DNA of 64,000 nt from NCBI GenBank assembly GCA_023078685.1, contig JALGAS010000002.1, forward strand, positions 3,348,001-3,412,000, in the 5' to 3' direction. The position numbers were made by a program, and so were the translations under genes. The notes beneath the pieces were generated by a model. The model made no database searches, had not been told where the DNA came from, and saw only the letters and a list, made by a program, of their open reading frames with translations. This document shows positions 11,158 to 21,617 of the stretch, piece after piece. Position 1 is the first letter of the stretch. Each line of letters opens with the position of its first letter. The DNA is from Neopestalotiopsis rosae (Eukaryota > Ascomycota > Sordariomycetes > Amphisphaeriales > Sporocadaceae).

Positions 11158-12806
11158 GGTGGTGCCAATCGGGGCAGGATATCGATGATAGCACAAAGCC
11201 TAGGCGCGCCGACGACGTGGGAGAGCCGACAGTGGATTGGGAACACTGTAAAAGTTGATCTTTCGCGAAAGTCGGTCGACGCATGGAGTAGCTTCGATAC
11301 ATGGATCTCTCCCTTTACTGAAGACATCCGCGTGTTCCTAGGGCACATGTAGGATACTTACGTAGCACTACAAGAGCAAGCATCGTGAAACAAAACTGAA
11401 TGCTTGTGTTCCTGGAAACGTCGTGATCATTCATCTTTTGGCTTGGGGGCATAAGGAGGAGTTGATTCAACGCGATGAGGATTCTTCGTATCCATGTTGA
11501 GGAACATTGCGCCTCGGCTAAAAAAGGGGCATTGTTGGAGTGAACTGCCGGCATTAACGACCAACTTCTGTCCAGGCGACCACGAGTCTAGCCTCAAGGT
11601 AGGGCAGGGCGTTCGTAGGGTCTCGGACAAGGAGAAGAGCAAATATGAATTGTAATAATGCTCATTGGATGGAATGTGACAAAACCTTCTGAGGCTGGAA
11701 TCATCATTTCGACTAGTGTCTAAGATGAAACAAAGAATAAAGGAAGAGCGTCGTCAGACAGGAGCTGCCCCCAGTAACTCTGGAGTCAGCGCCATTATTA
11801 TGTGGACTGCCAAGACAGGCCGCGCAGTCAAGCTTTCAGCACTGGGTGATGGACGTGTAGAAAACAATGTATACGTACCTAGAAGGACAACATAGAATGC
11901 GTAGATTTCGGTAATTCGAAGTGTCGGGTTTAGTAAATTCAAGGCACTGTAGAAGTAAAGACCGTCACTGTCATCCCATTGTTTGATTTCATGATGGTGA
12001 AAAATGTGCCGGTTTAGTACTCTGGAACGACGACCAACTAAGCCCCGGGGTTTGCGTGTCGGGACCGAGGGGGCGGCGCATCGCTTATGCATAACAAAAG
12101 TTTACACACGGTGGGCCAACGTGGCTGGGTACTGTAATGGAAACAGGGTTCCCTTCTGGAATGAAGCCCGGAGTTTGGATGGATTGGATGGATCTCTATT
12201 GGAAATTGAAATCCCCCGCCGGCGGAATACTGGGTATAATATTGCGCACTGGGGCGCCTAATTAACGGGGAACTAGGTCGTTAAATCCGTCCCTCAGCCA
12301 CCAAATACCCCCGGACAGGCAGTTTACAAGTGTTTACCAGTGGGGCTGAATCGGCAATTGCGACGCCTTTTGCGGGGAATAAGTGCAAAGCTTACGTCCT
12401 CGATTTATAAACAATAGATGTAATTGGTGCTCGTTTGCCCTGAATTATAAGTGCGGTTCCAGGGGTCCCCCCATCCTAGGTCCTCATGGTCCTCAATGAC
12501 GATCTTCAGTTGCCTCAAAAGAACGAATTTACAGAGGCTGATGAGAGATCTATACCATGATCCGTGTTCTCGAAGACGCGCATGCACCTTACGTACATTG
12601 GCGGGAGAACCCGTCGTAATATGGCCCAAACGACGGCTTTGTGGCAATGATCGACAAGGCGTGCAAGTCGTGATAACTTCATCTTATAAAGCAATGCTCA
12701 AGACCATGAGTTTCCGGATGATTTCTTGAATGTGTGAAAAAACATCAACTCATTGTACCTTTTTCAATATTCTCCCAGTGACACACTCTTTCAACTCACA
12801 TTCATC
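11158..12806. other. Intergenic region
   Basis: 1.65 kb between the CipC-like gene and the intradiol dioxygenase. Only short open frames without domain sense occur. The last 80 bases hold a pyrimidine-rich leader (tctttcaactcacattcatc) typical of a fungal secreted-protein promoter and 5' UTR. Confidence 0.4.
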
Positions 12807-14020
12807 ATGATCTTCAACGCTATAACCTTGGCCGCGGTGCTGGGAGCCACTGCCGTCTCCGCCCATGGCGATATTGACCGCGAGATTGCCATGCGCTCAG
12901 CCATGCTTGAGCATACCAGCCGCGACTTGAGCCACTGCGCTACCAAGTTGAAGGCTCGTGGTTTCGAGGAGCGCGCGATTCAAAGACGTTCCGAGACTCG
13001 TGCCAAGCTCATGAAGAAGCGCAACATTAGAGGTACGTGGACAATGAGAATAGTCACGTTTGCAAAAGGCTTTTCTCGAAAAGACAAATACTGACCAAAA
13101 TATACTTTAGCCCGTGATGTTGATTCCGTCCTCGCCACTGACCACAACTCGACGGCCCTTGGCTACACGCTCGACACTGAGGAGAGTGTCATCTTTGCCT
13201 CGAATGGCTCTTGCACTCTGACTCCCGAGGGAGAGAGCGGCCCCTACTGTAAGCATATTAGCCTTAGTAGCTACTCGAAGGAATGTTTGGTTAACATTAA
13301 GTAGATGTTGGCGGAGAGTACGTCCGATCAGACCTGGTTGAGGATGTCGAGGGTGTCCCAGTCCACTACGAGTTCCAAATTCTCGATGTCGACACCTGTG
13401 AGCCGATTGTTGGCTCCTACTTTGAGATCTTCAGTGAGTACATGCGTCCTACCTGTTCGGCGACAAGAAACACATGCTGATTCATCCTCTCTCCAGACTG
13501 CAACTCGACCGGTGTCTACTCGGGAACCACAAACGCCGGCAACGGCAACACGGACGACGTCAGCGTCCTCAACGAGACCTGGCTGCGCGGACTGCAGCCC
13601 ACCGACGACGAGGGCGTCGTCCACTTTGACACCATCTTCCCGGGCCACTACACGGGCCGCGCGACGCACATCCACACGCTGCTGCACCACCAGAACGTCA
13701 CGGTCCGCGAGAACGGCACCGTCTTTGACACGGCCTTTACCCACATTGGCCAGACCTTTTGGGACCAGAGCGTGCGCGACCAGATCGAGACGCTCTACCC
13801 TTACAACACCAACACCCAGACCGTCACGGCAAACGCCGACGACAAGGTCTTCCTCGTCGAGGCCCCCACCAGCGATCCCGTCTTCCGCTACGTCCAGCTG
13901 GGCGACTCCATCGAGGAAGGTTTCCTGGCTTGGATTGTTCTGTCTGTCAACACCACTCTCTCTACCGAAGTCAGCCCGGCCGCTACTTACTATGAGAGCG
14001 GTGGTGTCGAGTCGGCCTAA
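12807..14020 (+). CDS. Secreted intradiol ring-cleavage dioxygenase
   Basis: Four exons, 12807-13032, 13111-13248, 13305-13433 and 13497-14020, join in frame to 338 aa. The start at 12807 gives a clean signal peptide (MIFNAITLAAVLGATAVSAHG); an upstream in-frame ATG at 12753 would bury it. A His/Cys/Arg-rich propeptide-like segment follows, then the dioxygenase core: GPYYVGGEYVRSD, the Fe-site region with Tyr in FPGHYTGRATHIH, and the two His of HIH. These are the Tyr/His ligands of non-haem Fe(III) intradiol enzymes, which cleave catechol rings to muconate-type acids. Several N-x-S/T sites fit a secreted glycoprotein. Fungal extracellular members are thought to act on plant- or lignin-derived catechols. 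Exact substrate unknown. Confidence 0.93.
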
Positions 14021-14235
14021 ATGTGGTTATAGGTAGATGTAGACGGCAATACATAAATCGCCAATAAATATAGAGAATAAGCATCTTCACTTACAACTAT
14101 TACATTTATAAACATTGAAATTTTGTGCGTAATGCTCAATGGACTGGTACTTATTTAATGCGTCCAGGCAAGATAGAGGTGGAAGGGACCTCGTATCGCA
14201 TACCTGGAATGTAATGCTAAAAAGAAGTCCGTGCT

Positions 14236-16857
14236 TTAGTCTATGGTGATGACAATAGTTTCTACAATATCCTCTGAGCTAGTTCCGATGAAACATGAGT
14301 ATTGTCCCTTATCAACCCGCCAATAACCTGATCCGTCATGTGAGCTCTTCTCCGAAACATCATACCAAGCGAATGCCTCTGGGCTCAAGGTGATCGAAAC
14401 TTTTTCAGCTTTGCCCGCAGTCACGTATACTTTGGAGAAGCCAACAAGAGATCTTGGTGCCGATACCAAGTTCTTCTCTTTGATAACGGGCGAAGCCGAG
14501 GCATATACCTGCACCACCTCCGTTCCGGCTATTGTGCCGTGATTGGAGACCATGAGCGAGATGGTGACGCGGCTGTCCCAATCATTACCTTTCAGCGATC
14601 CGGACACTTTCATGTCGCCAAGGCTGAAGCTGGTATAAGACAGCCCGTATCCGAACGGCCAAAGCGGTTGGATCTCTTTAGCATCAAACCATCGATAGCC
14701 CACAAGCACGCCCTCGCCATACTCGGCACGGTCATTCTCCACATCTCCAGTAAACCATTGATGTGATCCGTGGTCCTCCAGAGACCGGGGAAAAGTAATG
14801 GGCAGTTTACCACTCGGATTGGCGTGCCCAAGCAAGACGTCAGCCAGCGCATTGCCGTTCTCCTGGCCCTGGTACCAAGCATGAACAATAGCCGGGGCGG
14901 CATCCACCCAAGGCATGGCGATTGCGCAAGCCGACTGTGTGACTACAACTGTCCGCGGATTGACCTTACAAACAGCCTCCACGAGCTCGTCGGTGCGGCG
15001 GGGCAGCTGGAGCGAGGTCCGGTCGATTCCTTCCTTCTCCGTGTCATTGTTGTAGCCCACGACCAGGACCACGGCATCAGCGTCGCGCGCTATGGCCACA
15101 GCTTCGGCAAACAAGGCTTCCTCATCTATAACCAGTTGCGCACCTACCCGGAGACCCGATACAGTGTGGAAAAGAGTGTTATCATGAGGTTTGATCGGGG
15201 GCGGGCAGACCACGTTGTCGACCTGCAATGCATACGATCGCCCCCCTTCGAGCTGGAGCGAAGCGAGACGGTTCACGCTGCCGCAGTTCATGAACGTCCC
15301 TCCCGTTTGGGTCCACTCCGAGTTGTCAATAACCATGTCGCCGTCGAGGAATAACTTGGCTTTACCGGTGCTTGAGAGACTCAGGTCATACGTGCCCGTG
15401 GTCGGCGGCGTGAGGACTCCGCGGACGCGATAGCAGTGCGGCTTGCCTCTCAGGGCCTCGGGCACGTCGCCGTCGCTCATCATGAAAATGACCGAGTTTT
15501 GCCAGTGTGAACTCCCGAGGACAGGTCCGGAAAACTCGTGCCCGGCGTAAAAGTCAACTTGAACGCCTACCAATTCCCCGTTGGGCGTCCGAAGCATACC
15601 GCCGGGTAGTGATGGCTGTAAGTTGCTTTGTATGCCCTGCGAGAAACTGATGTCGATATCGTTGTTCTTCTCTTTTACGCCCGCCGAGATTGAATCAAAG
15701 GGAGTAGTGATGTAGTAAGGGTTCACCGCGGCGCTACCTGTCCCTCCTGTCGTCGGCTTTTGCGCATTGGGCCCGATGATAGCGAGCTTTTTAATGCTTT
15801 CTGGCTGCAATGGTAATACTTGATCTCTGTTCTTGAGTAGTACAATTGACTCGGCGGCAGCTTCTCGGGCAGTCTGCCGGAACTCGGGAAGATCAGAGTT
15901 CGCTTCGGTTGCATTCGTCTCGGATGCGGGCGCGAGCAACTCGAGGCGATCGAGAAGACGCAAGAGACGGCTGACAGCGGCATCTATGTGTTCCTTCTCG
16001 GATACATCCCCTCTCTTGACTGCATCTAACAGTGCGGCACCGTATCGGATCGCGGGACCCGGCATCTCCAGATCAGTTCCAACAGTGATGCTCTTCACGG
16101 TGTCATTCAGACCACCCCAATCGCACATGACCAGGTTGTCGAAACCCCACTCACCCCGCAGAACCTGTCGGAGGAGGAATGTGTTGCAGTCGGCGTGTTG
16201 TCCGTTGATCTTGGGGTACGCAGTCATGGCCGTCCACGGATCCGCGGCGAGCGCCATTCCAAATGGCTTGAGGTAGATCTCGCGCAGCGTGCGCTCGTCG
16301 ATCTGTATGTCCATGTTGAACCGACGGGTCTCCATGTCGTTGCCGACAAAGTGCTTCATGCAGGCTCCTACTCCGTGCTCCTGCACACCGCGGATATACT
16401 CCCTCGCCATGGTGCCCGTCAGATATGGATCCTCGCCAAAGTTTTCGAAATTGCGTCCGCCCAGGGGCGAACGACTCATGTTCATGGTCGGAGCCAGGAG
16501 AATATGAGCATGTTTGCTGCGGGCCTCACGGCCGAGAATACCGCCAACGCGACGGATGAGTTCCGGGTTGAACGTGGCCGCCAGAGAGATGCCGCACGGG
16601 ATGAACGTGGTGTGTGTGCCGTCGATCCAAGTCGCTCCCCGGACACCGGCCGGGCCATCGGTGGTCTTCAAGCTGCGGATGCCAAGCCGATCAATATTGG
16701 CCGTCTCCCACATATTCTTGCCAGACAAGAGCTGGCACTTCTCTTCCAGTGTGAGAGCGGCAAGTAGTGCCGCTACCTTTTCTGAGATAGCCATGTTTGG
16801 GGCAATAGAACGACGAGCGAGCGATCTAGGCACCGCCTCATGCGCATCTGTCGACAC
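14236..16857 (-). CDS. Beta-glucosidase, glycoside hydrolase family 3 with PA14 domain
   Basis: Single-exon gene of 873 aa. Domain order is the GH3 N-terminal barrel (about 55-310), GH3 C-terminal domain split by a PA14 insert (about 425-565, with YRVRGVLTPPTTGTYDLSL), then a fibronectin III-like domain (about 790-860). The catalytic nucleophile is Asp246 in VMCDWGG; the likely acid/base is the Glu in TEKEGIDR (Glu607 or Glu609). KHFVGND and GEDPYL substrate motifs are intact. No signal peptide is present, so this is an intracellular or non-classically exported enzyme like several fungal PA14-type beta-glucosidases; it would hydrolyse imported cellobiose or aryl glucosides. It is divergent from EH2 across an 888-base promoter region containing an inverted repeat. 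Confidence 0.95.
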   Translation of the reverse strand: MSTDAHEAVPRSLARRSIAPNMAISEKVAALLAALTLEEKCQLLSGKNMWETANIDRLGIRSLKTTDGPAGVRGATWIDGTHTTFIPCGISLAATFNPELIRRVGGILGREARSKHAHILLAPTMNMSRSPLGGRNFENFGEDPYLTGTMAREYIRGVQEHGVGACMKHFVGNDMETRRFNMDIQIDERTLREIYLKPFGMALAADPWTAMTAYPKINGQHADCNTFLLRQVLRGEWGFDNLVMCDWGGLNDTVKSITVGTDLEMPGPAIRYGAALLDAVKRGDVSEKEHIDAAVSRLLRLLDRLELLAPASETNATEANSDLPEFRQTAREAAAESIVLLKNRDQVLPLQPESIKKLAIIGPNAQKPTTGGTGSAAVNPYYITTPFDSISAGVKEKNNDIDISFSQGIQSNLQPSLPGGMLRTPNGELVGVQVDFYAGHEFSGPVLGSSHWQNSVIFMMSDGDVPEALRGKPHCYRVRGVLTPPTTGTYDLSLSSTGKAKLFLDGDMVIDNSEWTQTGGTFMNCGSVNRLASLQLEGGRSYALQVDNVVCPPPIKPHDNTLFHTVSGLRVGAQLVIDEEALFAEAVAIARDADAVVLVVGYNNDTEKEGIDRTSLQLPRRTDELVEAVCKVNPRTVVVTQSACAIAMPWVDAAPAIVHAWYQGQENGNALADVLLGHANPSGKLPITFPRSLEDHGSHQWFTGDVENDRAEYGEGVLVGYRWFDAKEIQPLWPFGYGLSYTSFSLGDMKVSGSLKGNDWDSRVTISLMVSNHGTIAGTEVVQVYASASPVIKEKNLVSAPRSLVGFSKVYVTAGKAEKVSITLSPEAFAWYDVSEKSSHDGSGYWRVDKGQYSCFIGTSSEDIVETIVITID

Positions 16858-17745
16858 AACGGACCAGGGTGCAATTTGTGGAGAGACAATGCACGGCCTT
16901 ACAGATGATGGCGGTTCACATGTAATATGCTATATGCTCAGGTGACAAACACGAGATGAAGCAGAGAGCAAGGACGAGTATAGACACTAATAGCCAATAT
17001 AAGCATAATGTGGCACGCTTATCATTGTCCTGGAATTCACGATCAATCGTGCCACGCCCCCACTTATAGTGAAGTATGCTCCTCACCTATAATGGGGGCG
17101 TTGCATGATTAGAATCGGGCGGGTAATCCCGAAACTCGGCTCTCTTCTCCGCTAGTGTTGGAGGACGGGGCCGTGGCTTGGCATTTCCCGGACACCAATT
17201 GAGACATGTGCATAGTCCAGCTGTAATGCTTTTTTATTACAATCAAAGTATACTTCTATATTGATATCCAAACTACCTATATAAACTTACACCTTTAGTA
17301 TATGGATCAAATCAGGCACTTCACTGACCAGATGTACATTTGCTCCACTCCGAGTTGAACTAGCCATAGTTCCAGGCCAAAAATGAGGGCGTGACCGACA
17401 TCAATGGACATGGTCAAAGGAATTACAAAATTTCTCGAGATCATGACAATATTCCAGTCGGCCCTGTAGCTGACGCCCGAAGAAATAGAATGACATATTC
17501 ATAGAACGACGTACAATTTGACCGTACCCCCAAGGTGGTCAATGCTGTACGGCTGCGGAACGTGGGGCGGTATTGCTCGTTTCTAACCTAGGCGATGTTG
17601 GTTTGTGCAGTTGGTGTATGGTGCAACCAACTGCATATGCCAAGCAATCCTAGAAGAAATCCAAATTTGCACCTCAAAAGACCTTCTTCAAGACATCTCT
17701 TCCGAAACCGAATTTCGACACATGTGTAGTCTCTCGTCAACCACC
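16858..17745. other. Divergent promoter region of GH3 beta-glucosidase and EH2
   Basis: 888 bases shared by two outward-facing genes. It contains an imperfect inverted repeat (17054-17102) and two GTGGGG sites that fit the CreA consensus SYGGRG (minus strand at 17058-17063, plus strand at 17562-17567). Carbon-catabolite control of a beta-glucosidase is plausible but not shown. Confidence 0.45.
17054..17102. repeat. Imperfect inverted repeat, possible operator
   Basis: Left arm ACGCCCCCACTTATAG (17054-17069) and right arm CTATAATGGGGGCGTT (17087-17102) are reverse complements apart from one extra C in the left arm and an end base. The arms are separated by 17 bases. The left arm also contains the near-palindrome CACTTATAGTG. 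Such a two-arm element in a divergent promoter could bind a dimeric regulator; no factor is identified. Confidence 0.55.
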
Positions 17746-19185
17746 ATGGCAACGAGCATCCGTCCTTACAAGATAGCAGTCCCACCGGGCGACGTGCAGA
17801 GACTGAAGCAAAAGCTCTCGGACACGCGCTTGCCAGAGGGGGAAGAAGACGACTGGACAAAAGGACCGCCAGCGCAAACAATTCGACGCATAGCAAAGTA
17901 CTGGGAAAAAGACTTCGACTGGCCGGCTTTCGAGTCCCGTTTGAACAGGCTTCCCAATTATGAGGCTACGATAGCTCTAGAGGGTTTCAAACCTTTTCAA
18001 GCTCATTTCGTTCATCAGAAAAGCTCTTCGGTGGATGCAATACCTCTGCTGTTTGTTCATGGATGTAAGGCCAATTGCTCTTCCCTTCCCCTGCGAGCCG
18101 TATTAATTAACACGACAATGTCCACAGGGCCTGGTAGCTTTTATGAGGCGTCGAAAATTATTCCTATCCTGACAGAAGCAAGAGATGACAGTCCTACCTT
18201 TCATGTAGTTGCACCATCACTTCCAAACTTTGGGTTTTCTGATGGAACCTGCAACCAGCCTGGGTTTGGGATCAAGCAGTATGCTGAAACCTGCCATCAG
18301 ATTATGCAAGGCCTTGGGTATACCCAGTATGCGTCACAAGGTGGTGATTGGGTAAGATACACTCAAAGATAATTCGTTTGGGACATATTGCTAAGATGAT
18401 CTTTTCGGATTTGTCCGTAGGGCAGTACTATTACCCGCCTCTTGGGAACCTTGCATCCACAGTCACTGCGTGCCATCCACTTGAACTTCATTGTATCGAC
18501 GCCGCCACCTCTAACGGCACCAGTATCCTTTTTCAGATTTCTAGCTACACACGTCCTAAATTGGTACACTCCACAAGAGGCTTTGGGGCTACAAAGGGCT
18601 CAGGCCTACCAGCAAGGGGACGGCAACGGATACTTTGAGATGCAGAAGCAGAGACCAGCAACAATCGGATTCGCCCTTGCGGACAGCCCGGTAGCCTTGC
18701 TGGCCTGGATATACGATAAACTCATGTCCTGGGCCGACGATTACCCATGGACAGACTCTGAAGTCTGCGAGTGGGTCAGTCTGTACTGGTTTAGCAGGGC
18801 GGGACCGGCTGCCAGTGTTGTCATCTATCACGATGCGTTCGAGGGAGACGTGCAAGCCAGAGCGGATTACTCCAACCCTGGCACCAAAATTGTAAGTGCT
18901 GACAGGACCATTCAATTGGAGTAACCTGCATATATTGATTGATTTGATCAGGGTTTTTCATATTTTCCTAAGGAAATGTTTCGTACACCTAGGTTCTGGA
19001 ACACGCAAATTGGCGATGTTGTCTTTGAACGAGAACACGAAAGAGGCGGTCATTTCGCTGCTTGGGAACAACCAGAGGCACTCGCAGACGATTTGCGGGT
19101 CATGTTTGCCAAGAATGGAAGTGCTATGCAGGCTCTTTGCAAGCAACTTGATCGAGTGGTACTTGTCCAACATTGGATATGTTGA
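17746..19185 (+). CDS. Epoxide hydrolase (EHN / alpha-beta hydrolase), EH2
   Basis: Four exons, 17746-18064, 18128-18351, 18421-18891 and 18952-19185, join in frame to 415 aa. I chose the ATG at 17746 (ccaccATGg context), which aligns with the EH1 start; in-frame ATGs exist upstream. The EHN domain ([14 protein letters not shown]) is followed by the oxyanion motif HGWPGS, the nucleophile in GGDWGS (Asp180), and GGHFAAWE with the catalytic His near 372. Unlike EH1 it keeps the canonical GGDWGS followed by TITRLLG. The cap region (NWYTPQEALGLQRAQAYQ) is close to EH1's. The C-terminus is 11 residues longer. Probable role: hydrolysis of an epoxide to a diol in detoxification or secondary metabolism. 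It is divergent from the GH3 gene. Confidence 0.92.
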
Positions 19186-19835
19186 AATACGGAATTGACT
19201 TCATGCTTTGAATTCTTGAATTACTCAGTCTTTGCGGACTTACGCAATCGTTCTTTTTTCATGTCAGTTCGGCTTTTTTGGTCTAGCGAGCGTCTTTGAG
19301 TTGAGTACGCCATTCATCTGCCTGATCATACAAAAGTTCAGGAACATGTGGGACGATTTGCGTGTTTATATAGCCTGGTTTCTACTCTCAATTTTTTCTT
19401 GTCGACGACTCAAGGCTCTGAGAAGCTTAATGAACTCTATAATGCTTGCTTGTCCGACGGAGTGCCGACACCATGCATTCCGTATCTCTCGGTCCCACAA
19501 ATCTGGACGTGCGCTGCTTTTCTCCAGAGTTGCATTGCATATTGGAGGACCCTGGTAGTCTGTGATTGTAGAACGTCTTCAATGCATATCTGCGGAAGTA
19601 GATAGCAGTCGAAATGCCGTCGTCACCTCCTTGGCATGTCTCCATTCTGGTGCATAGTCCTCAACGCACGACCAACCCCGCAACTTTGTCGGTTTAATGG
19701 TTACGCGTCTGTCCACGATATCTGGAGTATTTAGTCTTCATGTTCTTGAAATAACATATCCTACCGAGACGTTGATCCGGGTCCGCTGTAGCACGGAATC
19801 TTGATTTAACTCATAACGTAAAGACGGCGTTGACA
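19186..19835. other. Intergenic region
   Basis: 650 bases between EH2 and the first MFS transporter, same strand. Open frames are short and without domain sense; no repeat or RNA gene is seen. Confidence 0.4.
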
Positions 19836-21428
19836 ATGACTATCAGCAATATTTCTCAGCCTCTAAAAATGAGCCGCATGACGGCCATGGTGGTCGCTGT
19901 CTGCATTGTGGACTCCATTACCATCGCTTATGACGGGTCCCTCATGGGCTCGGTCAACGTGATGCCCAGTTACACGAGCTACTTCCAACTGACGACCGCC
20001 ACCACCGCCGTGAACTCGGCCGCCACTTATATCAGTTCTATCGTGATTGCCCCCTTTGCCGCCGTGTACATTGACAAGCGGGGCAGAAAGGACGGCATCT
20101 TTGTCAGCGCCTTGCTCAACATTCTCGGCGCTGCTATCAGTGGTGCTGCCCAGAATATTGCCATGTTCATCGCCGGTCGCATGATCATTGGCCTTGGGGT
20201 CGGCTTGGCTCAGACTGCAGCTGGATCCTATGTGTCGGAAACCACGGCTCCCCATGTTCGATCGTTTGCGCTAGGAATGTACTTCACGTGTTGGGCATTG
20301 GGAAGTTTCCTTGCTGCGGGTTTCTGCTACGGGGTATGTATACACCCCTTTGTTTTGTACACTTTCGCTTGTCGCCTGGGTTCTCTCATCATGTCACATT
20401 TCTACCGTCTAATTGTGAAGTTCTGACCAAATTAGTCCCAGAGTCTCGAGCCATCAAATTGGGCTTGGCGGGTACCTTCGATCCTCCAAGCCCTACCTCC
20501 TCTCGCAGTCCTGGTGATAATTCCCTTCCTCCCCGAATCTCCGAGATGGCTGGCGTACAATGACCGCCGGGAAGAAGCCCTAGAGGTAGTCGCCCGCATC
20601 AACGGCACCACCCCCGACGACGTGGGCGTGCAGGTGCAGTTCCGGGAAATCGTCGACACCATGGAGTACGAAAAGTCCAAGGGCAACGGCAGTCTGGGCT
20701 TTCGCGAGATCGTGCGCGGGGAGCCCAACCGCAGGCGCCTGGTGCTAGCGCTCTCGCTGGCGCCCCTGACCATGCTGACGGGCTCCAACGTCATCACCTA
20801 CTACTACGGCACCATGCTGGACCAGGTCGGCATCACGTCCTCCAGGACGCAGATGGAGATCAACCTGGTGCTCTCGGCCTGGCAGTTGGTGATTGCCGTC
20901 TGCGGCTCGCTGTCGGCCGAGAAGCTGGGTCGCCGGGTCCTGTGCCTTACTTCGCTCGGCGCGTGTACAGTCATGTTTTTTCTGGTCGGTGCGCTCACTG
21001 CGGTCTACGGCGAGTCTTCCCGTACCTCGGGTATCTATGGGACGGTGGCTGCCGTTTTTCTCTTTCTCGGCGCATACTCGTTTGGCCTCACGCCGCTGAC
21101 CGTCATGTACCCGCCCGAGGTCATGTCCTACAAGATTCGCGCCACGGGCATGGCGTGCTTTACGATACTGGCCAAGGCTTGTGGGATATTCGTCACCATG
21201 GTGTTCCCATACATGTTTGAGGCGCTTGGCTGGAAGACCTACATGATCAATGCGAGCTGGAATGTCGTCTTTTGGATTTTTGTCTACTTCTTTTGGGTGG
21301 AAACAAAAGGCAAGACGCTGGAAGAGATTGATGTCCTTTTTGATGGTGAGAAACATTCGGATGCGCCCGACCTGCGTGATATCAATCATGAAAAGGCGAT
21401 GATGGTGACCGCCGAGTCACAAATCTAG
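19836..21428 (+). CDS. MFS sugar transporter (hexose/disaccharide type)
   Basis: Two exons, 19836-20333 and 20436-21428, give 496 aa with the 12-helix sugar porter plan. Motifs: an Asp in the first helix (ITIAYDGSLMGSVN), DKRGRKDG between helices 2 and 3, GRMIIGLG and ETTAPHVRS in helices 4-5, PESPRWL before the central loop, KLGRRV in loop 8-9, and VETKGKTLEEIDVLF at the end of helix 12. These are hallmarks of the fungal sugar transporter family, closest in style to lactose/disaccharide-type porters rather than to glucose HXTs, but substrate cannot be fixed by eye. It acts in the plasma membrane. Its stop codon faces that of the second transporter 189 bases away. Confidence 0.93.
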
Positions 21429-21617
21429 GTTTTCCCTTGTTTGGGTGCAATATTGTCATCATAGTCTTGGTTGGCGATAATTTCATAGAAACAGTTTCGA
21501 AGCGACCTTGTGTTTTGCCTGGGCACTACAAAACCGTAGCTGGGAGGAATGACATCCATTTATAGCATTACAGGAGCCGGTCCATGGGGTATCAGTATTC
21601 TCATACAAAAGCCCTCT

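Noticed and set aside
13305..14036. Long Ser/Thr/Arg-rich plus-strand frame and its minus-strand shadow (13328-13744)
   Set aside because: They are other frames of the GC-rich last exons of the intradiol dioxygenase, whose own frame carries the metal-ligand motifs.
20745..21389. 214-codon minus-strand frame
   Set aside because: Antisense shadow of the first sugar transporter.
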